From contig DAIUAM010000018.1 in assembly GCA_036847185.1 (NCBI GenBank), forward strand, positions 1 to 64,000: 64,000 nt of DNA, written 5' to 3'. This DNA comes from UBA4738 sp002413305. Its GTDB lineage: Bacteria > Actinomycetota > UBA4738. Position numbers and translations under genes: made by a program. Below are positions 8,107-16,451 of the stretch, piece by piece. Position 1 is the stretch's first letter, and each line of letters opens with the position of its first letter. The notes beneath the pieces were generated by a model. It had not been told where the DNA came from, did no database searches, and saw only the letters and a list, made by a program, of their open reading frames with translations.

Positions 8107-8979
8107 ATGACGACGATCCAGTTCGGTCTCAACGTGTCCACCGCGGCGACGCCCGGGGCCGATCCGGTCGCCGATGCGAGGATGGCGGAAGAGCTCGGGT
8201 TCGACTTCGTCTCGGCGAACGACCACCTTCACGGCACCGATCCCCGGTTCGAGACGTGGACCATGTTGTCGTGGATCGCCGCGAACACCTCCCGGATCCG
8301 GGTGGCCACCCGCGTCCTCGGCGTCCCGTACCGCAACCCGGCCGTCACCGCGAAGATGGCGGAGTCCTTCGACCGGCTCTCCGGCGGCAGGCTGATCCTG
8401 GGCATGGGCGGCGGTGCCTCCGACGCCGAGTTCCGGGCCTTCGGGCTGGAGGCGCGGTCGCCTCGCGACAAGGTCGACGGCATGGAGGAGGCCGTCCGCA
8501 TCGCGCGAGGGCTGTGGTCGGAGCGGAGCTTCACCTTCGGGGGTCGGCTGTCCCGCACCGAGAGCGCGCAGATCGAACCGAAGCCCTCCCACCACATCCC
8601 GATCTGGCTGGGAACGTACGGCGATCGGGCGCTGGCGGCGACGGGCCGGGTGGCCGACGGCTGGATCCCCTCGTTCGACTACGCCCCGCCGGAGCGGATC
8701 CCGGCCATGCGGGACCGGATCCTGGGGGCGGCACGCGATGCCGGCCGCGAACCCGACGAGATCACATGCGTCTACAACGTCGTGGTCCGGGTGGACGAAC
8801 GGGCGGCCCCGGATCCCGGGGTCGTTTCCGGGCCGCCGGCCGCCGTCGCCGACCGGATCGCCGGCTTCCTGCAGCTCGGATTCGCCGCCTTCAACTTCAT
8901 CCTCGCCGGGCCGGATCGGGACGAACAGACCGCCCGGCTGGCCCGCGAGGTCATCCCGGCGGTGCGCGCCGCGGCGTGA
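8107..8979 (+). CDS. LLM-class (luciferase-like) flavin/F420-dependent oxidoreductase
   Basis: 290-residue TIM-barrel protein of the bacterial luciferase-like superfamily. Start ATG 8107 follows GGGAGGACGAAG. Conserved features: ARMAEELGFDFVSANDH near the N-terminus, ANTSRIRVATRVLGVPYRNP, the cofactor-binding stretch FDRLSGGRLILGMGGG, and the C-terminal part DGWIPSFDY. These enzymes use F420 or FMN; a cofC gene nearby (12549) shows that F420 is probably made by this organism. Substrate and direction of the redox reaction cannot be read from sequence. Cotranscription with the exporter gene upstream is possible (59-base gap). Confidence 0.82.
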   Translation: MTTIQFGLNVSTAATPGADPVADARMAEELGFDFVSANDHLHGTDPRFETWTMLSWIAANTSRIRVATRVLGVPYRNPAVTAKMAESFDRLSGGRLILGMGGGASDAEFRAFGLEARSPRDKVDGMEEAVRIARGLWSERSFTFGGRLSRTESAQIEPKPSHHIPIWLGTYGDRALAATGRVADGWIPSFDYAPPERIPAMRDRILGAARDAGREPDEITCVYNVVVRVDERAAPDPGVVSGPPAAVADRIAGFLQLGFAAFNFILAGPDRDEQTARLAREVIPAVRAAA

Positions 8980-9037
8980 CCGCGTCCCACCCATGAGCAA
9001 CTGCCGCTGTCCGGCGGCCGGGTGAGGAACCTAGAGA

Positions 9038-9060
9038 GGAACCCGGGTCAGCCGGGTTCC
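9038..9060. terminator. Hairpin terminator at the gpsA end, possibly bidirectional
   Basis: Perfect 9-base stem GGAACCCGG / CCGGGTTCC (9038-9046 and 9052-9060) with a 5-base loop, followed by TTCTC on the plus strand and by CCTCTCTAG on the minus strand. The gpsA stop codon sits in the loop. It separates the convergent LLM oxidoreductase and gpsA genes. Confidence 0.6.
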
Positions 9061-10046
9061 TTCTCGTGGCCCGGACTGGTGCGCATCAGTCCCTGGTAGG
9101 CGTCGAGCACCGACAGCTTGCCGGTCACCACGCCCTCGATCCGCGAGCAGATCGGGAGCTCCACGCCGCCGAACCGCTCGGCTAGCTCCATCACCAGCGA
9201 AGCCGTCTTCACCCCTTCGGCCACCATCGTCATCTCGGCCAGGATCTCCTCCAGCGCTCGCCCCTTGCCGAGCTGTTCGCCCACGAAGCGGTTCCGGCTG
9301 TGCTTGCTGATGCACGTGACCATGAGATCGCCCATGCCAGCCAGCCCGGCGAACGTCTGCGGATCCCCGCCCATCGCTTCGCCGAGCCGGGTCAGCTCCG
9401 AGAGCCCCCGGGTGATGACCATGGCTCGCGTATTGTCCCCGACGCCCAGGCCCTCGGCCATGCCCGCCGCGATGGCGACCACGTTCTTGAGGGCGCCGCC
9501 GACCTCGCAGCCGACCACGTCGTGGTTCGTGTAGATGCGGAACACGCCGCGTCGAAGCACGTCCTGGAGGGCCGCCGCGACCGAGAGGTCCTCGGTGGCC
9601 ACCACGCTGGCCGCGGCATACCCGGCCATGATCTCCTTGGCGATGTTGGGCCCGGTCAGGGCCGCCGCCGGCCGGCCGGGCAGCACGTCCTTGATGACCT
9701 CCGTCATGCGCATGTACGTGCCGCGTTCGAAGCCCTTGGTGAGGCTTACCACCGGGATCCAGGGCCGGACGAACGGCGCGGCCTGCTGCAGCGCATCGCG
9801 GAAGCCATGGGAGGGAACCCCGACGATCAGGAGGTCCGCGGCCGAGACCGCCTCCTCGAGGTCGGAGCTGGCCCGGAGCCGGTCCGGCAATGAGAACCCG
9901 GCCAGGTAGCGGGAGTTCGCGTGCTGCTCGTTGATCTCCCGGGCGACCTCGTCGCTCCGGGCCCACAGGATCGTCGGGTTCCGTTTGGCGGCGATCGTGG
10001 CGACCGTCGTGCCCCACGACCCGGCGCCGAGCACCGTGATGTTCAT
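9048..10046 (-). CDS. gpsA: Glycerol-3-phosphate dehydrogenase [NAD(P)+]
   Basis: Reduces dihydroxyacetone phosphate to sn-glycerol 3-phosphate for phospholipid synthesis, in the cytoplasm. With ATG 10046 (GGGGGA six bases upstream) it is 332 residues; a GTG four codons upstream is less likely. Rossmann motif GAGSWGT at 8-14, then SLTKGFERGTYM, LTGPNIAKEI and the catalytic lysine region GGALKNVVAIAAGMAEGLG, and FAGLAGMGDLMVTC with the following SRNRFVG. All GpsA signatures are present. Divergent from the HU gene. Confidence 0.95.
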   Translation of the reverse strand: MNITVLGAGSWGTTVATIAAKRNPTILWARSDEVAREINEQHANSRYLAGFSLPDRLRASSDLEEAVSAADLLIVGVPSHGFRDALQQAAPFVRPWIPVVSLTKGFERGTYMRMTEVIKDVLPGRPAAALTGPNIAKEIMAGYAAASVVATEDLSVAAALQDVLRRGVFRIYTNHDVVGCEVGGALKNVVAIAAGMAEGLGVGDNTRAMVITRGLSELTRLGEAMGGDPQTFAGLAGMGDLMVTCISKHSRNRFVGEQLGKGRALEEILAEMTMVAEGVKTASLVMELAERFGGVELPICSRIEGVVTGKLSVLDAYQGLMRTSPGHEKEPG

Positions 10047-10169
10047 CGTGTCCCCCAACTCGCCGTTCGGGCTGCGGGTCGAACGCTATCACCGATCTCG
10101 TCCGCGTCTCGCCCCGGAGGCCGGCGCCGTATGCTCCGGTGGCTGGGCGTCGGGGGAGGTGCGTTCCAG

Positions 10170-10514
10170 ATGAACAAGAGCGAGCTGGTGCAGGAGATCT
10201 CGTCGAGAACGAAGCTGCCGTCGGCGGAGGTTACCCAGGTGGTGGAGGCGTTCGTTCGAAGCGTCCAGCAGCAGGTGATCCGAGGGGACAAGGTGGTGCT
10301 GTCGGGGTTCGGCACGTTCCATCGCAAGTCGCGGGCCCGGCGGACCGCCCGCAACGTGTGGACGGACGAGCCGCTCTTGGTTCCCGCCACCAACGTGCCG
10401 GCGTTCAAGCCGGGGAAGCCCTTCCGCGAGGCGGTCGCCCGCCGTCGGAGGACACGCGCTACGGCCGCCGCCAAGGCCACCGCACCTGCGGCTCGGAGGC
10501 GGAAGGCGACCTGA
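10170..10514 (+). CDS. hup: HU-family nucleoid DNA-binding protein
   Basis: DNA-bending, nucleoid-compacting protein. ATG 10170 follows GGGGGAGGT. 114 residues: the HU fold (MNKSELVQEISSRTK; VVLSGFGTF; the DNA-gripping arm; NVPAFKPGKPFREAV) takes the first 90, followed by a basic Ala/Arg/Lys-rich tail of about 24 residues (RRRRTRATAAAKAT), as in other actinobacterial HU proteins where the tail adds non-specific DNA binding. A possible -10 TATGCT lies at 10130-10135. Confidence 0.92.
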   Translation: MNKSELVQEISSRTKLPSAEVTQVVEAFVRSVQQQVIRGDKVVLSGFGTFHRKSRARRTARNVWTDEPLLVPATNVPAFKPGKPFREAVARRRRTRATAAAKATAPAARRRKAT

Positions 10515-10720
10515 CGCTTGGGCGTCGAGCTCGAGCTCGAGCACCGTCCGCTTGACAAACGCGCCGAGGAGCTTCTCCGGCTTCGAGCCTCGGTGCGAGC
10601 GGGGTCATGGCGTAAGCACCCCCGATCCCGGCGATCAGGTCGCTAGGCTGAGTTGGGTCCGCCTGAACACGTCAGGCCGCCGGGCCATGATCACTGCCGG
10701 CGATCCACCGGACGCGGCGA

Positions 10721-11632
10721 TCACCCGAGCCCGTAGAGCTCCTGCGCCGTCCCCCCGGTGGTCGATTCGATCTCGTCGGCGGTGAAGACGCCCTCCGGCG
10801 CCTGGGTGAACGCCCTGAGGTAGTCGTCGTCGGAAACCACCGCACGGTAGTAGGGGGAATCGGTCGACCACATGACCCGGTGGGCGCCGACGACGTCGAC
10901 CACCTCCCGGACGTCCTGATAGAAGCGGGCGGGGTTCGCGTTGAACCGGAGCTGCCAGCCGGAGAGGTCGCAGTACACGTTCGGCTTCATCGCCGCCACG
11001 GCCAGGACCTCCCGCCAGGCCAGGTTCCCGGTGTGCGCGGCCTGGAACTTCACGTCGGGGAAGTCGGCCGCCACGGTGTCCAGCATGATCGGCTGAGCCC
11101 ATTTCGAATACAGCGGGCCCGGCTCCGGGCCGACGTGTGCGACGACGGGGACGCCGAGGCTTCGAGCTTCCTCGAACATCGGGTAGACGCTGGGATCGTC
11201 CAGAGGGAACCCGCCCGCAGGATGGAGCTTCAGGGCGATCGCCCCTTCCTCGCGCACGGCGGTCCGGAAGGCTTCAGCCGCGCCGTCCCTTCGCGGGTCG
11301 ACGCCGAACCCCCACCGGATACGGCCGGGGTTGGCGGCGGCGAAGTCCCGGTACCAGGCGTTCTGCACTCGCCAGCCGGTTGGTGCTTCGCCGAGGTGCT
11401 CCTCGGTCGTCCAGTCGTAGCAGAGCATGACGGCGACATCCAAGCCGGCGGCGTCCATGGCTCCGAGCTGCGACGAACCGTCCTCGTCGAAGTAGGCGGG
11501 CAGGATGTTCTCGCGGACCATCTCCGGGCTGACGCCCGGGAGGACGGCCGCGCCGAGGCGGGCCACTCCCTGCCACCACGGCTCGCCGTGCCAGGATTCC
11601 TGGACGACGTGGCAGTGCGCGTCGACCCTCAT
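10721..11632 (-). CDS. Amidohydrolase-2 family (metal-dependent TIM-barrel) hydrolase
   Basis: 303 residues. Metal ligand motif DAHCHV (4-9) at the N-terminus, then ALKLHPAGGFPLDD, VPVVAHVGPEPG, FQAAHTGN and the final ligand region WSTDSPYY: the ordered motifs of the amidohydrolase 2 family, which holds decarboxylases (ACMSD-like) and lactonase-type hydrolases. No closer function can be given. Starts 13 bases after the cold-shock-like gene, so it is probably third in an operon cofC-csp-amidohydrolase. The gap 10515-10720 beyond its end holds only a GAGCTC-rich palindromic stretch. Confidence 0.78.
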   Translation of the reverse strand: MRVDAHCHVVQESWHGEPWWQGVARLGAAVLPGVSPEMVRENILPAYFDEDGSSQLGAMDAAGLDVAVMLCYDWTTEEHLGEAPTGWRVQNAWYRDFAAANPGRIRWGFGVDPRRDGAAEAFRTAVREEGAIALKLHPAGGFPLDDPSVYPMFEEARSLGVPVVAHVGPEPGPLYSKWAQPIMLDTVAADFPDVKFQAAHTGNLAWREVLAVAAMKPNVYCDLSGWQLRFNANPARFYQDVREVVDVVGAHRVMWSTDSPYYRAVVSDDDYLRAFTQAPEGVFTADEIESTTGGTAQELYGLG

Positions 11633-11645
11633 GGGTTCGAACGCC

Positions 11646-11855
11646 TCACGACAGGGTGATGATCTTCAGATTGCGGGCGATCCGGCGGCCGCCTTCCTCG
11701 GCCACGTCGAACACCACCCGCTGGCCGACCCGGAGGTACCGGAGCCCGGAGCCCTCCGTGGACTCGGGGTCGACGGCCACCTCGGTGTGGTCGTCGAGCA
11801 GCAGCGATCCATGCCGGGATCCGATGTCGTAGTCCTTGATGGTCCCCTGGGACAT
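11646..11855 (-). CDS. Cold-shock-domain-like small protein
   Basis: 69 residues from ATG 11855 (AAGGAAGGA upstream). Pattern of a CspA-type OB fold: GTIKDYDIGSRHGSLLLDD replaces the usual G-x-V-K-W-F-N..GFG..., followed by GSGLRYLRVGQRVVFDV and a C-terminal IARNLK resembling the AxNV end. The aromatic RNP1/RNP2 residues of classical cold-shock proteins (FNxxKGFGF) are mostly missing, so nucleic-acid binding is uncertain; such divergent Csp-like proteins are found in actinobacteria. Lies between cofC and the amidohydrolase on the same strand. Confidence 0.7.
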   Translation of the reverse strand: MSQGTIKDYDIGSRHGSLLLDDHTEVAVDPESTEGSGLRYLRVGQRVVFDVAEEGGRRIARNLKIITLS

Positions 11856-11892
11856 GCCCGTCCTTCCTTTCTCGCCACGCGGCTCCGGCCGG

Positions 11893-12549
11893 TCAGGCTC
11901 CCACGCGCAGTCTCTCCGGGAGCCCCATCTCCAGGCAAACCGAACGGGTTCGGCCACCCGAACCCGGCGGCAGCGGCGGCGCGGCGACCACCTTGACCAG
12001 ATCCTGCGGACGGTCCAGGTCGAAGGCCAGCTCCGGAGATCGCACCTCCTGGAATGTCACACCCTCCCGGTAGGCTGCGGCGCGATGTTTCGGGTACGAG
12101 GACCGCCCGAACCGGGCGTCGATCGACGTGGGGGGCGTGCGAACGAGGAGGTTCGTGCCTCCGTCCGACCCTGCTGGCGCCGCCACCACGGCGGCCTGCC
12201 GGGCCAGCGCGCCCGCCAGTGCGCCCGCGGTGAGGAACGGCAGGTCGGCCAGCAACACGGCAAGGCGAGAGGTTCGACCGGGCACCATCGACTCCAGCTG
12301 GTGGACGGCCTGGAGCAGCGAACCGCCCGGTTCCGCGACGGGCCGGGCGCCGCGGGCGCGAGCCACGCCAAGCACCTCCTCGTCCCGGGAGATGACCCAG
12401 AGCTCCCATCGGGCCTGGGCCAGGCACGCGTCGAGCACGTCCTCGAGCATCGCGACGGTCAGCGCAGCCCGCTCCGGCTGGGCCAAGACCCCGGCTAGCC
12501 TCCGCTTGGCCCGGTCCAGCGACTTCACGGGAACCGCGAGGACCCTCAT
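11893..12549 (-). CDS. cofC: 2-phospho-L-lactate (phosphoenolpyruvate) guanylyltransferase, F420 biosynthesis
   Basis: Makes the guanylated three-carbon side-chain precursor of coenzyme F420 (CofC in archaea; FbiD in actinobacteria, where PEP is the likely substrate). 218 residues, with AVPVKSLDRAKRRLAGVL at the N-terminus, LLADLPFLTAGAL (metal/nucleotide site), DGGTNLLVRTPP and ARFGRSSYPKH, FDLDRPQDL: the CofC signatures in order. ATG 12549 has no Shine-Dalgarno; a -10 TATTCT ends eight bases before it, consistent with leaderless translation. It supports use of F420 by the LLM-class enzyme upstream. Confidence 0.88.
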   Translation of the reverse strand: MRVLAVPVKSLDRAKRRLAGVLAQPERAALTVAMLEDVLDACLAQARWELWVISRDEEVLGVARARGARPVAEPGGSLLQAVHQLESMVPGRTSRLAVLLADLPFLTAGALAGALARQAAVVAAPAGSDGGTNLLVRTPPTSIDARFGRSSYPKHRAAAYREGVTFQEVRSPELAFDLDRPQDLVKVVAAPPLPPGSGGRTRSVCLEMGLPERLRVGA

Positions 12550-12553
12550 CGCT

Positions 12554-12566
12554 GGCTAGAATAGCC
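12554..12566. promoter_or_regulatory. Shared, symmetric -10 region between cofC and plsC
   Basis: GGCTA-GAA-TAGCC is an inverted repeat that reads TAGAAT (12557-12562) on the plus strand and TATTCT (12563-12558) on the minus strand. Both are good -10 boxes facing plsC and cofC, so the two divergent genes may share one opening region. No clear -35 on the plus side; a weak CGGACA (19-base spacer) on the minus side. Confidence 0.5.
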
Positions 12567-12614
12567 GCGCCCCCACGGTCGATGTCCGACGGTCGCGTCC
12601 CGAACGGAGGAAGC

Positions 12615-13292
12615 GTGCGCAGGCCCGAGCCCTGGTATCGATTCGCGGTCACCGCGCTCCGCCCTCCCGTCAGCCTGTGGTTCAACTGGCACTTCGAGGG
12701 GCTCGAGAACGTACCGCGGGAGGGGCCCCTCCTCGTGGCGTGCAACCACATCTCGTACTTCGACCCGCTGGCCCATGGCCTGATGATGCTGAAAGCCGGC
12801 CGCCGGCCGCGATTCTTCGCCAAGCAGGAGCTGTACGGGAACTGGCTGCTCCGGAACGTGCTGGAGGGTGCGAAGCAGATCAAGGTCGAACGGGGGAGCG
12901 GCTCGGCGACGCCCGTCCAGTCCGCCGTAGCCGCCCTGAAGCGCGGCGAGGCTGTGATGATCTACCCCGAGTCCACGATCACCCGCAACCCCGATCACAC
13001 TCCGATGCAGGGCAAGACGGGGGTGGCCAGGCTCACGCTGGCCACCGAGGTCCCCGTCCTCCCCGTCGCTGTATGGGGCTCACAGGCCGTCTGGCAGCGG
13101 GAGGGCAAAGGGAGCCTCGCGTTCGGCCGGCCCATCTGGCTGAAGGCCGGCCCGCCGTTGGACTTCTCGGAGTACGAAGGCCAGCAGGACGACTCGGAAG
13201 TCCTTCGAACGATCACCGGCACGGTGATCGACGAGCTTACCCAGCTCGTGAACGACCTCAGGGCGAGATATCCGAAGCGCTGGTCCGCGTAG
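12615..13292 (+). CDS. plsC: 1-acyl-sn-glycerol-3-phosphate acyltransferase
   Basis: Adds the second acyl chain to lysophosphatidate at the membrane. GTG 12615 with GGAGG four bases upstream is chosen over an ATG at 12582. 225 residues. The catalytic HX4D motif is NHISYFDP, followed by AKQELYGNWLLRNV, the substrate-binding block YPESTITRN (FPEGTRS-equivalent) and LPVAVWGSQ (block IV). An N-terminal hydrophobic stretch may anchor it. Acyl-chain preference unknown. Confidence 0.88.
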   Translation: MRRPEPWYRFAVTALRPPVSLWFNWHFEGLENVPREGPLLVACNHISYFDPLAHGLMMLKAGRRPRFFAKQELYGNWLLRNVLEGAKQIKVERGSGSATPVQSAVAALKRGEAVMIYPESTITRNPDHTPMQGKTGVARLTLATEVPVLPVAVWGSQAVWQREGKGSLAFGRPIWLKAGPPLDFSEYEGQQDDSEVLRTITGTVIDELTQLVNDLRARYPKRWSA

Positions 13293-13334
13293 CCGGACGG
13301 GCTACCGAGGATTCGACTCGAAGGGGGAATCACC

Positions 13335-13712
13335 TTGGACCAAGGACAGCAGGCGGGCGCGTCCGCGCCGGCGCAGCAGCAGGCGGCGCTTCCCGTCACG
13401 ACCACGTTCGAGTTCCCGGCGTGGGACGTGCAGCGCTACATCGGGCCGGTGTTCGGTCTGATCGTTCGCAGCATGGGCTTCGCCAAAGGCATCGGGGCCA
13501 GCTTCAAGGCGCTGAAGGGCGGCGAGGTGACGCAGTACACGCAGCTGCTCGAGGACAGCCGCCGCCACGCCATGGACCGGATGATCGAGAACGCGCGACT
13601 GATGGGGGCCAACGCCATCGTCGGGATGCGGTTCGACTCGTCCGAGATCGGGGAGAGCCTGACCGAGATCGTGGCCTACGGGACCGCCGTCATCGTGGCC
13701 GCCAAGGCCTGA
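13335..13712 (+). CDS. YbjQ/UPF0145 family protein
   Basis: 125 residues; TTG start five bases after AAGGGGGAA. The core matches the YbjQ (heavy-metal-binding domain, PF01906) fold: VQRYIGPVFGLIV, then LEDSRRHAMDRMIENARLMGANAIVGMRFD and a C-terminal VAYGTAVIV. These pentameric proteins have no established function. An N-terminal Gln/Ala-rich stretch of about 20 residues is extra. Followed 13 bases later by a small membrane protein gene. Confidence 0.85.
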   Translation: MDQGQQAGASAPAQQQAALPVTTTFEFPAWDVQRYIGPVFGLIVRSMGFAKGIGASFKALKGGEVTQYTQLLEDSRRHAMDRMIENARLMGANAIVGMRFDSSEIGESLTEIVAYGTAVIVAAKA

Positions 13713-13725
13713 GGCCGCGCACGCG

Positions 13726-13938
13726 ATGCCGCTGCTCATCGTGCTGGCGATCCTCGTGCTGTTGGTCGTGTCGAGCCTGTTCATCCCGCGCCACGGCGAG
13801 AGCCCGAGGCCAGAACAGGGATGGAATCCGACCGAAGAGGTGTTCCGCGATCCGTCGTCCAAGCGGCTGATGCGGGTGTGGGTGGACCCGGAGAACCACT
13901 CGCGGCACTACGTTCCGGAAGACGAACCGGGCTCCTGA
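13726..13938 (+). CDS. Small single-pass membrane protein, unknown function
   Basis: 70 residues: an N-terminal hydrophobic segment (PLLIVLAILVLLVVSSLFI, 2-20) and a charged tail ending HSRHYVPEDEPGS. Not recognised. The tail's pattern (NPTEEVFRDPSSKRLMRVW) looks like a folded cytoplasmic or exposed patch, not random translation. It follows the ybjQ gene by 13 bases and is likely in the same transcript. Confidence 0.6.
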   Translation: MPLLIVLAILVLLVVSSLFIPRHGESPRPEQGWNPTEEVFRDPSSKRLMRVWVDPENHSRHYVPEDEPGS

Positions 13939-13963
13939 GGGGCGGCACGGGTCGGGCTGCCCG

Positions 13964-15151
13964 TCAGATGAGCCCGAGCTCCCTGCCCACCCGTTCGAAC
14001 GCGTCGAGCGCTTCGCGCAGGTCCTCTTCCGTGTGGTCGGCCGTCACGATCGTTCGAACCCGGGACCGGCCTTTGGCCACCGTGGGGAACACGATGGCGG
14101 GCGTAAAGACCCCTTCGTCCCACAGCCGGCGGGAGAGCTCGACCGCCTTCGTCTCCTCGCCGGCCATGACCGGCGTGATGGGCGTCTCGCTCTCTCCGGT
14201 GTCGAACCCGAGCCCGTGGAGGCCCTTCTTGAAGAAGCCGGTGTTCGACCAGAGGCGCTCCAGCCGCTTCGGCTCCTCTTGGATGATCGCCAGCGCCTCG
14301 ATGCAGGCGGCGGCCACGGCGGGGGGAGCGGAGGTCGAGAACAGGAAGGGCCTGCCTCGGTTCACCAGCCAGTCGATCAGGTGGCGGGGGCCGGCGATGA
14401 ACCCACCCAGCACCCCGATCGCCTTGGACAGCGTCCCGACCTGGATGTCGACCCGGGAGGGGTCCAGGCCGAAGTGACTGACCGTCCCCTTGCCGCCCGT
14501 GCCCAGGACCCCGGACGCGTGGGCGTCGTCGATCATCATGATCGCGCCGTGCTTCTCGGCCACCTGCACCAGGCGGTCGAGCGGGGCGATGTCGCCCTCC
14601 ATGGAGAACACCCCGTCGGTGATCAGGAGCTGGTGGCGCCCGGGTCGCTTGGTCTCCGCCAGCAACCGGTCGGCCGCGTCCACGTCCTTGTGCGGGAAGA
14701 CTTTGATCTCGGCCCGGGACAGCCGTGCCCCGTCGATGATCGACGCGTGGTTCAGCTGGTCGGAAACGATCACGTCCTCCGGGGTGAGGATCGCGGCCAC
14801 CGTCCCACTGTTCGCCGTGAACCCGGACTGGAACATGATCGACGCTTCGGCGCCCTTGAACGCGGCGAACCGCTCCTCCAGCTCGACGTGCAGCGACATC
14901 GTCCCGGCGATCGTCCGGACCGCCCCGCTGCCGGCGCCGAGCCGGGCGGCCGCCTCGCTGGCGGCCTTCTTCATCCGGGGGTGCCCGGCCAGCCCGAGGT
15001 AGTTGTTCGACGCCAGGTTGATCACGTCGCGCCCGTCGAACCGCGTCCGGGCCTGCTGCACGTCCTGGAGCACCCGTGGATGCAACGCCGTTCCCGCCCG
15101 CTCCAGCGCGGCCAGCTCTTCCTTCAGGTGATCGAGGCTTCCTCCCGGCAT
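13964..15151 (-). CDS. kbl: Glycine C-acetyltransferase (2-amino-3-ketobutyrate CoA ligase)
   Basis: Second step of threonine breakdown: splits 2-amino-3-ketobutyrate with CoA into glycine and acetyl-CoA. 395 residues, alpha-oxoamine synthase family with PLP. SNNYLGLAGHPRM near the N-terminus, GSGAVRTIAGTMSLH, DGVFSMEGDIAPL, DDAHASGVLG and the PLP lysine in GTLSKAIGVLGG. Located 31 bases downstream of the threonine dehydrogenase gene, which settles its role among related synthases (KBL versus BioF or HemA). Confidence 0.92.
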   Translation of the reverse strand: MPGGSLDHLKEELAALERAGTALHPRVLQDVQQARTRFDGRDVINLASNNYLGLAGHPRMKKAASEAAARLGAGSGAVRTIAGTMSLHVELEERFAAFKGAEASIMFQSGFTANSGTVAAILTPEDVIVSDQLNHASIIDGARLSRAEIKVFPHKDVDAADRLLAETKRPGRHQLLITDGVFSMEGDIAPLDRLVQVAEKHGAIMMIDDAHASGVLGTGGKGTVSHFGLDPSRVDIQVGTLSKAIGVLGGFIAGPRHLIDWLVNRGRPFLFSTSAPPAVAAACIEALAIIQEEPKRLERLWSNTGFFKKGLHGLGFDTGESETPITPVMAGEETKAVELSRRLWDEGVFTPAIVFPTVAKGRSRVRTIVTADHTEEDLREALDAFERVGRELGLI

Positions 15152-15182
15152 CGTCGACCGTCCTCCTCGAACGTTTCGAACG

Positions 15183-16310
15183 CTACAGCTGCGGTAGCAG
15201 GATGACCTTGCCCGACCGGCCGGACGCCGTCACCTCGAACGCTTCCTCGAACCGCTCCAGCGGGAAGCGATGCGTGATGACCGGGGAGACGTCCACCATC
15301 CCGGTGGCCAAGAGCGTGGTCGTCTGTTGCCAGGTGCGGAAGATCTCCCGGCCGGTCACGCCGAACAGGCGGGCCTCCTTGAAGATCACCTGGTCGGTGA
15401 GGTCGAGGGCGACCGGTTCGTTCGGCAGGCCCAACAGCGACATCCGGCCCCCTACGGCGAGCATCCGCGTGCCCTGGTCGATGGCCTTCGGGACGCCGGA
15501 CATCTCCAGGACGACCTCCGCCCCGTGGCCGTCGGTCGCGGCGTGGACGGCCGCCACGACGTCCTCCCGGGACGGGTCGACGACCAGGTCCGCGCCCATC
15601 TTCTTCGCGAGCTCCTGCCGGTAGTCGTTCGGCTCGACGCCGATGACCAGCCGCGCCCCGGCGGCCCGGGCGATCCCCAGCGCGAACAACCCGATCGGCC
15701 CGCACCCGATCACGGCCACGGCGGCCGCGGCGATCTCGGCCGCGCCTCCCGCGATGAAGGCGGTGTGGACGGCGTTGCCGAACGGGTCGTGGATCGAGGC
15801 GACGTCGGGCGGGATCCGCGGGTCCACCTCCCAGGCGTTGCGCTCGGGGATCGTGACGAACTCGGCGAACCCCCCGTCGAAGTCCACGCCCAGGATGCGC
15901 AGGCGTTCGCAGATGTGCATGCGCCCGCTGCGACAGGGAGGACAGAACCCGCAGAACACGTGGCCCTCGGCCGAGACGAACGTGCCCGGCCGGAGGTGGT
16001 GGGATTCCGGTCCCACGGCCTCGATGGTGCCGGCCACCTCGTGTCCGAACGTCATGGGGATCGTCGTGATCCGGCTCTGGGCCCACGGGTCCCACCGGAA
16101 GATGTGCACGTCGGTCCCGCAGATCGACGCGGCCTGGACCCGAAGCAGGACCTCGCCGGGCCCGGGTTCGGGCGTGGGGATCTCGACGAGCTCGGCGCCG
16201 TGTGCCGCGGCCGTCTTGCGGAGGGCGCGCATCGTGGCCGGCAGGATGCGCTTCGGCGCAGGGGAGGCAAGCGCGGGTTCGACGCGCGTGGCACTCGGTT
16301 CTCGACCCAC
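15183..16310 (-). CDS. tdh: L-threonine 3-dehydrogenase
   Basis: First step of threonine degradation, NAD-dependent, zinc-containing medium-chain dehydrogenase. Catalytic zinc motifs SICGTDVHIFRWDPW and GHEVAGTIEAVG, structural zinc cysteines in CGFCPPCRSGRMHIC, and the Rossmann motif VIGCGPIGL. Two starts are possible: GTG 16310 (GGAG eight bases upstream, a -10 TAGGCT further up) gives 375 residues with a 26-residue extension, whereas ATG 16232 gives the usual family N-terminus MRALRKT without a Shine-Dalgarno. The longer form is listed. Operon with kbl. Confidence 0.9.
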   Translation of the reverse strand: MGREPSATRVEPALASPAPKRILPATMRALRKTAAAHGAELVEIPTPEPGPGEVLLRVQAASICGTDVHIFRWDPWAQSRITTIPMTFGHEVAGTIEAVGPESHHLRPGTFVSAEGHVFCGFCPPCRSGRMHICERLRILGVDFDGGFAEFVTIPERNAWEVDPRIPPDVASIHDPFGNAVHTAFIAGGAAEIAAAAVAVIGCGPIGLFALGIARAAGARLVIGVEPNDYRQELAKKMGADLVVDPSREDVVAAVHAATDGHGAEVVLEMSGVPKAIDQGTRMLAVGGRMSLLGLPNEPVALDLTDQVIFKEARLFGVTGREIFRTWQQTTTLLATGMVDVSPVITHRFPLERFEEAFEVTASGRSGKVILLPQL

Positions 16311-16451
16311 AGGCCCGGCTCCAATCCGGAGGGAGAAGCGCAGAGTCGAGAGAGCCTACCCCGCTCTCGCGCGGAGGGTCCACCGGGTATGCTGCCTCCC
16401 GCTCCACGTCGCCCCACGAAGCTGTCCCTTCCTGCAAGGAGGTGCCGCACC

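Noticed and set aside
6826..9000. Very long minus-strand open frame (724 codons) across marR, the LysE gene and the LLM gene
   Set aside because: Only the last 150 codons (marR) look like protein; the rest is antisense to two well-supported genes and has the Arg/Pro-rich look of high-GC shadow frames.
10515..10720. TTGACA at 10553-10558 as a promoter in the HU-amidohydrolase gap
   Set aside because: No -10 box at a usable distance and no plus-strand gene downstream; both flanking genes end here.
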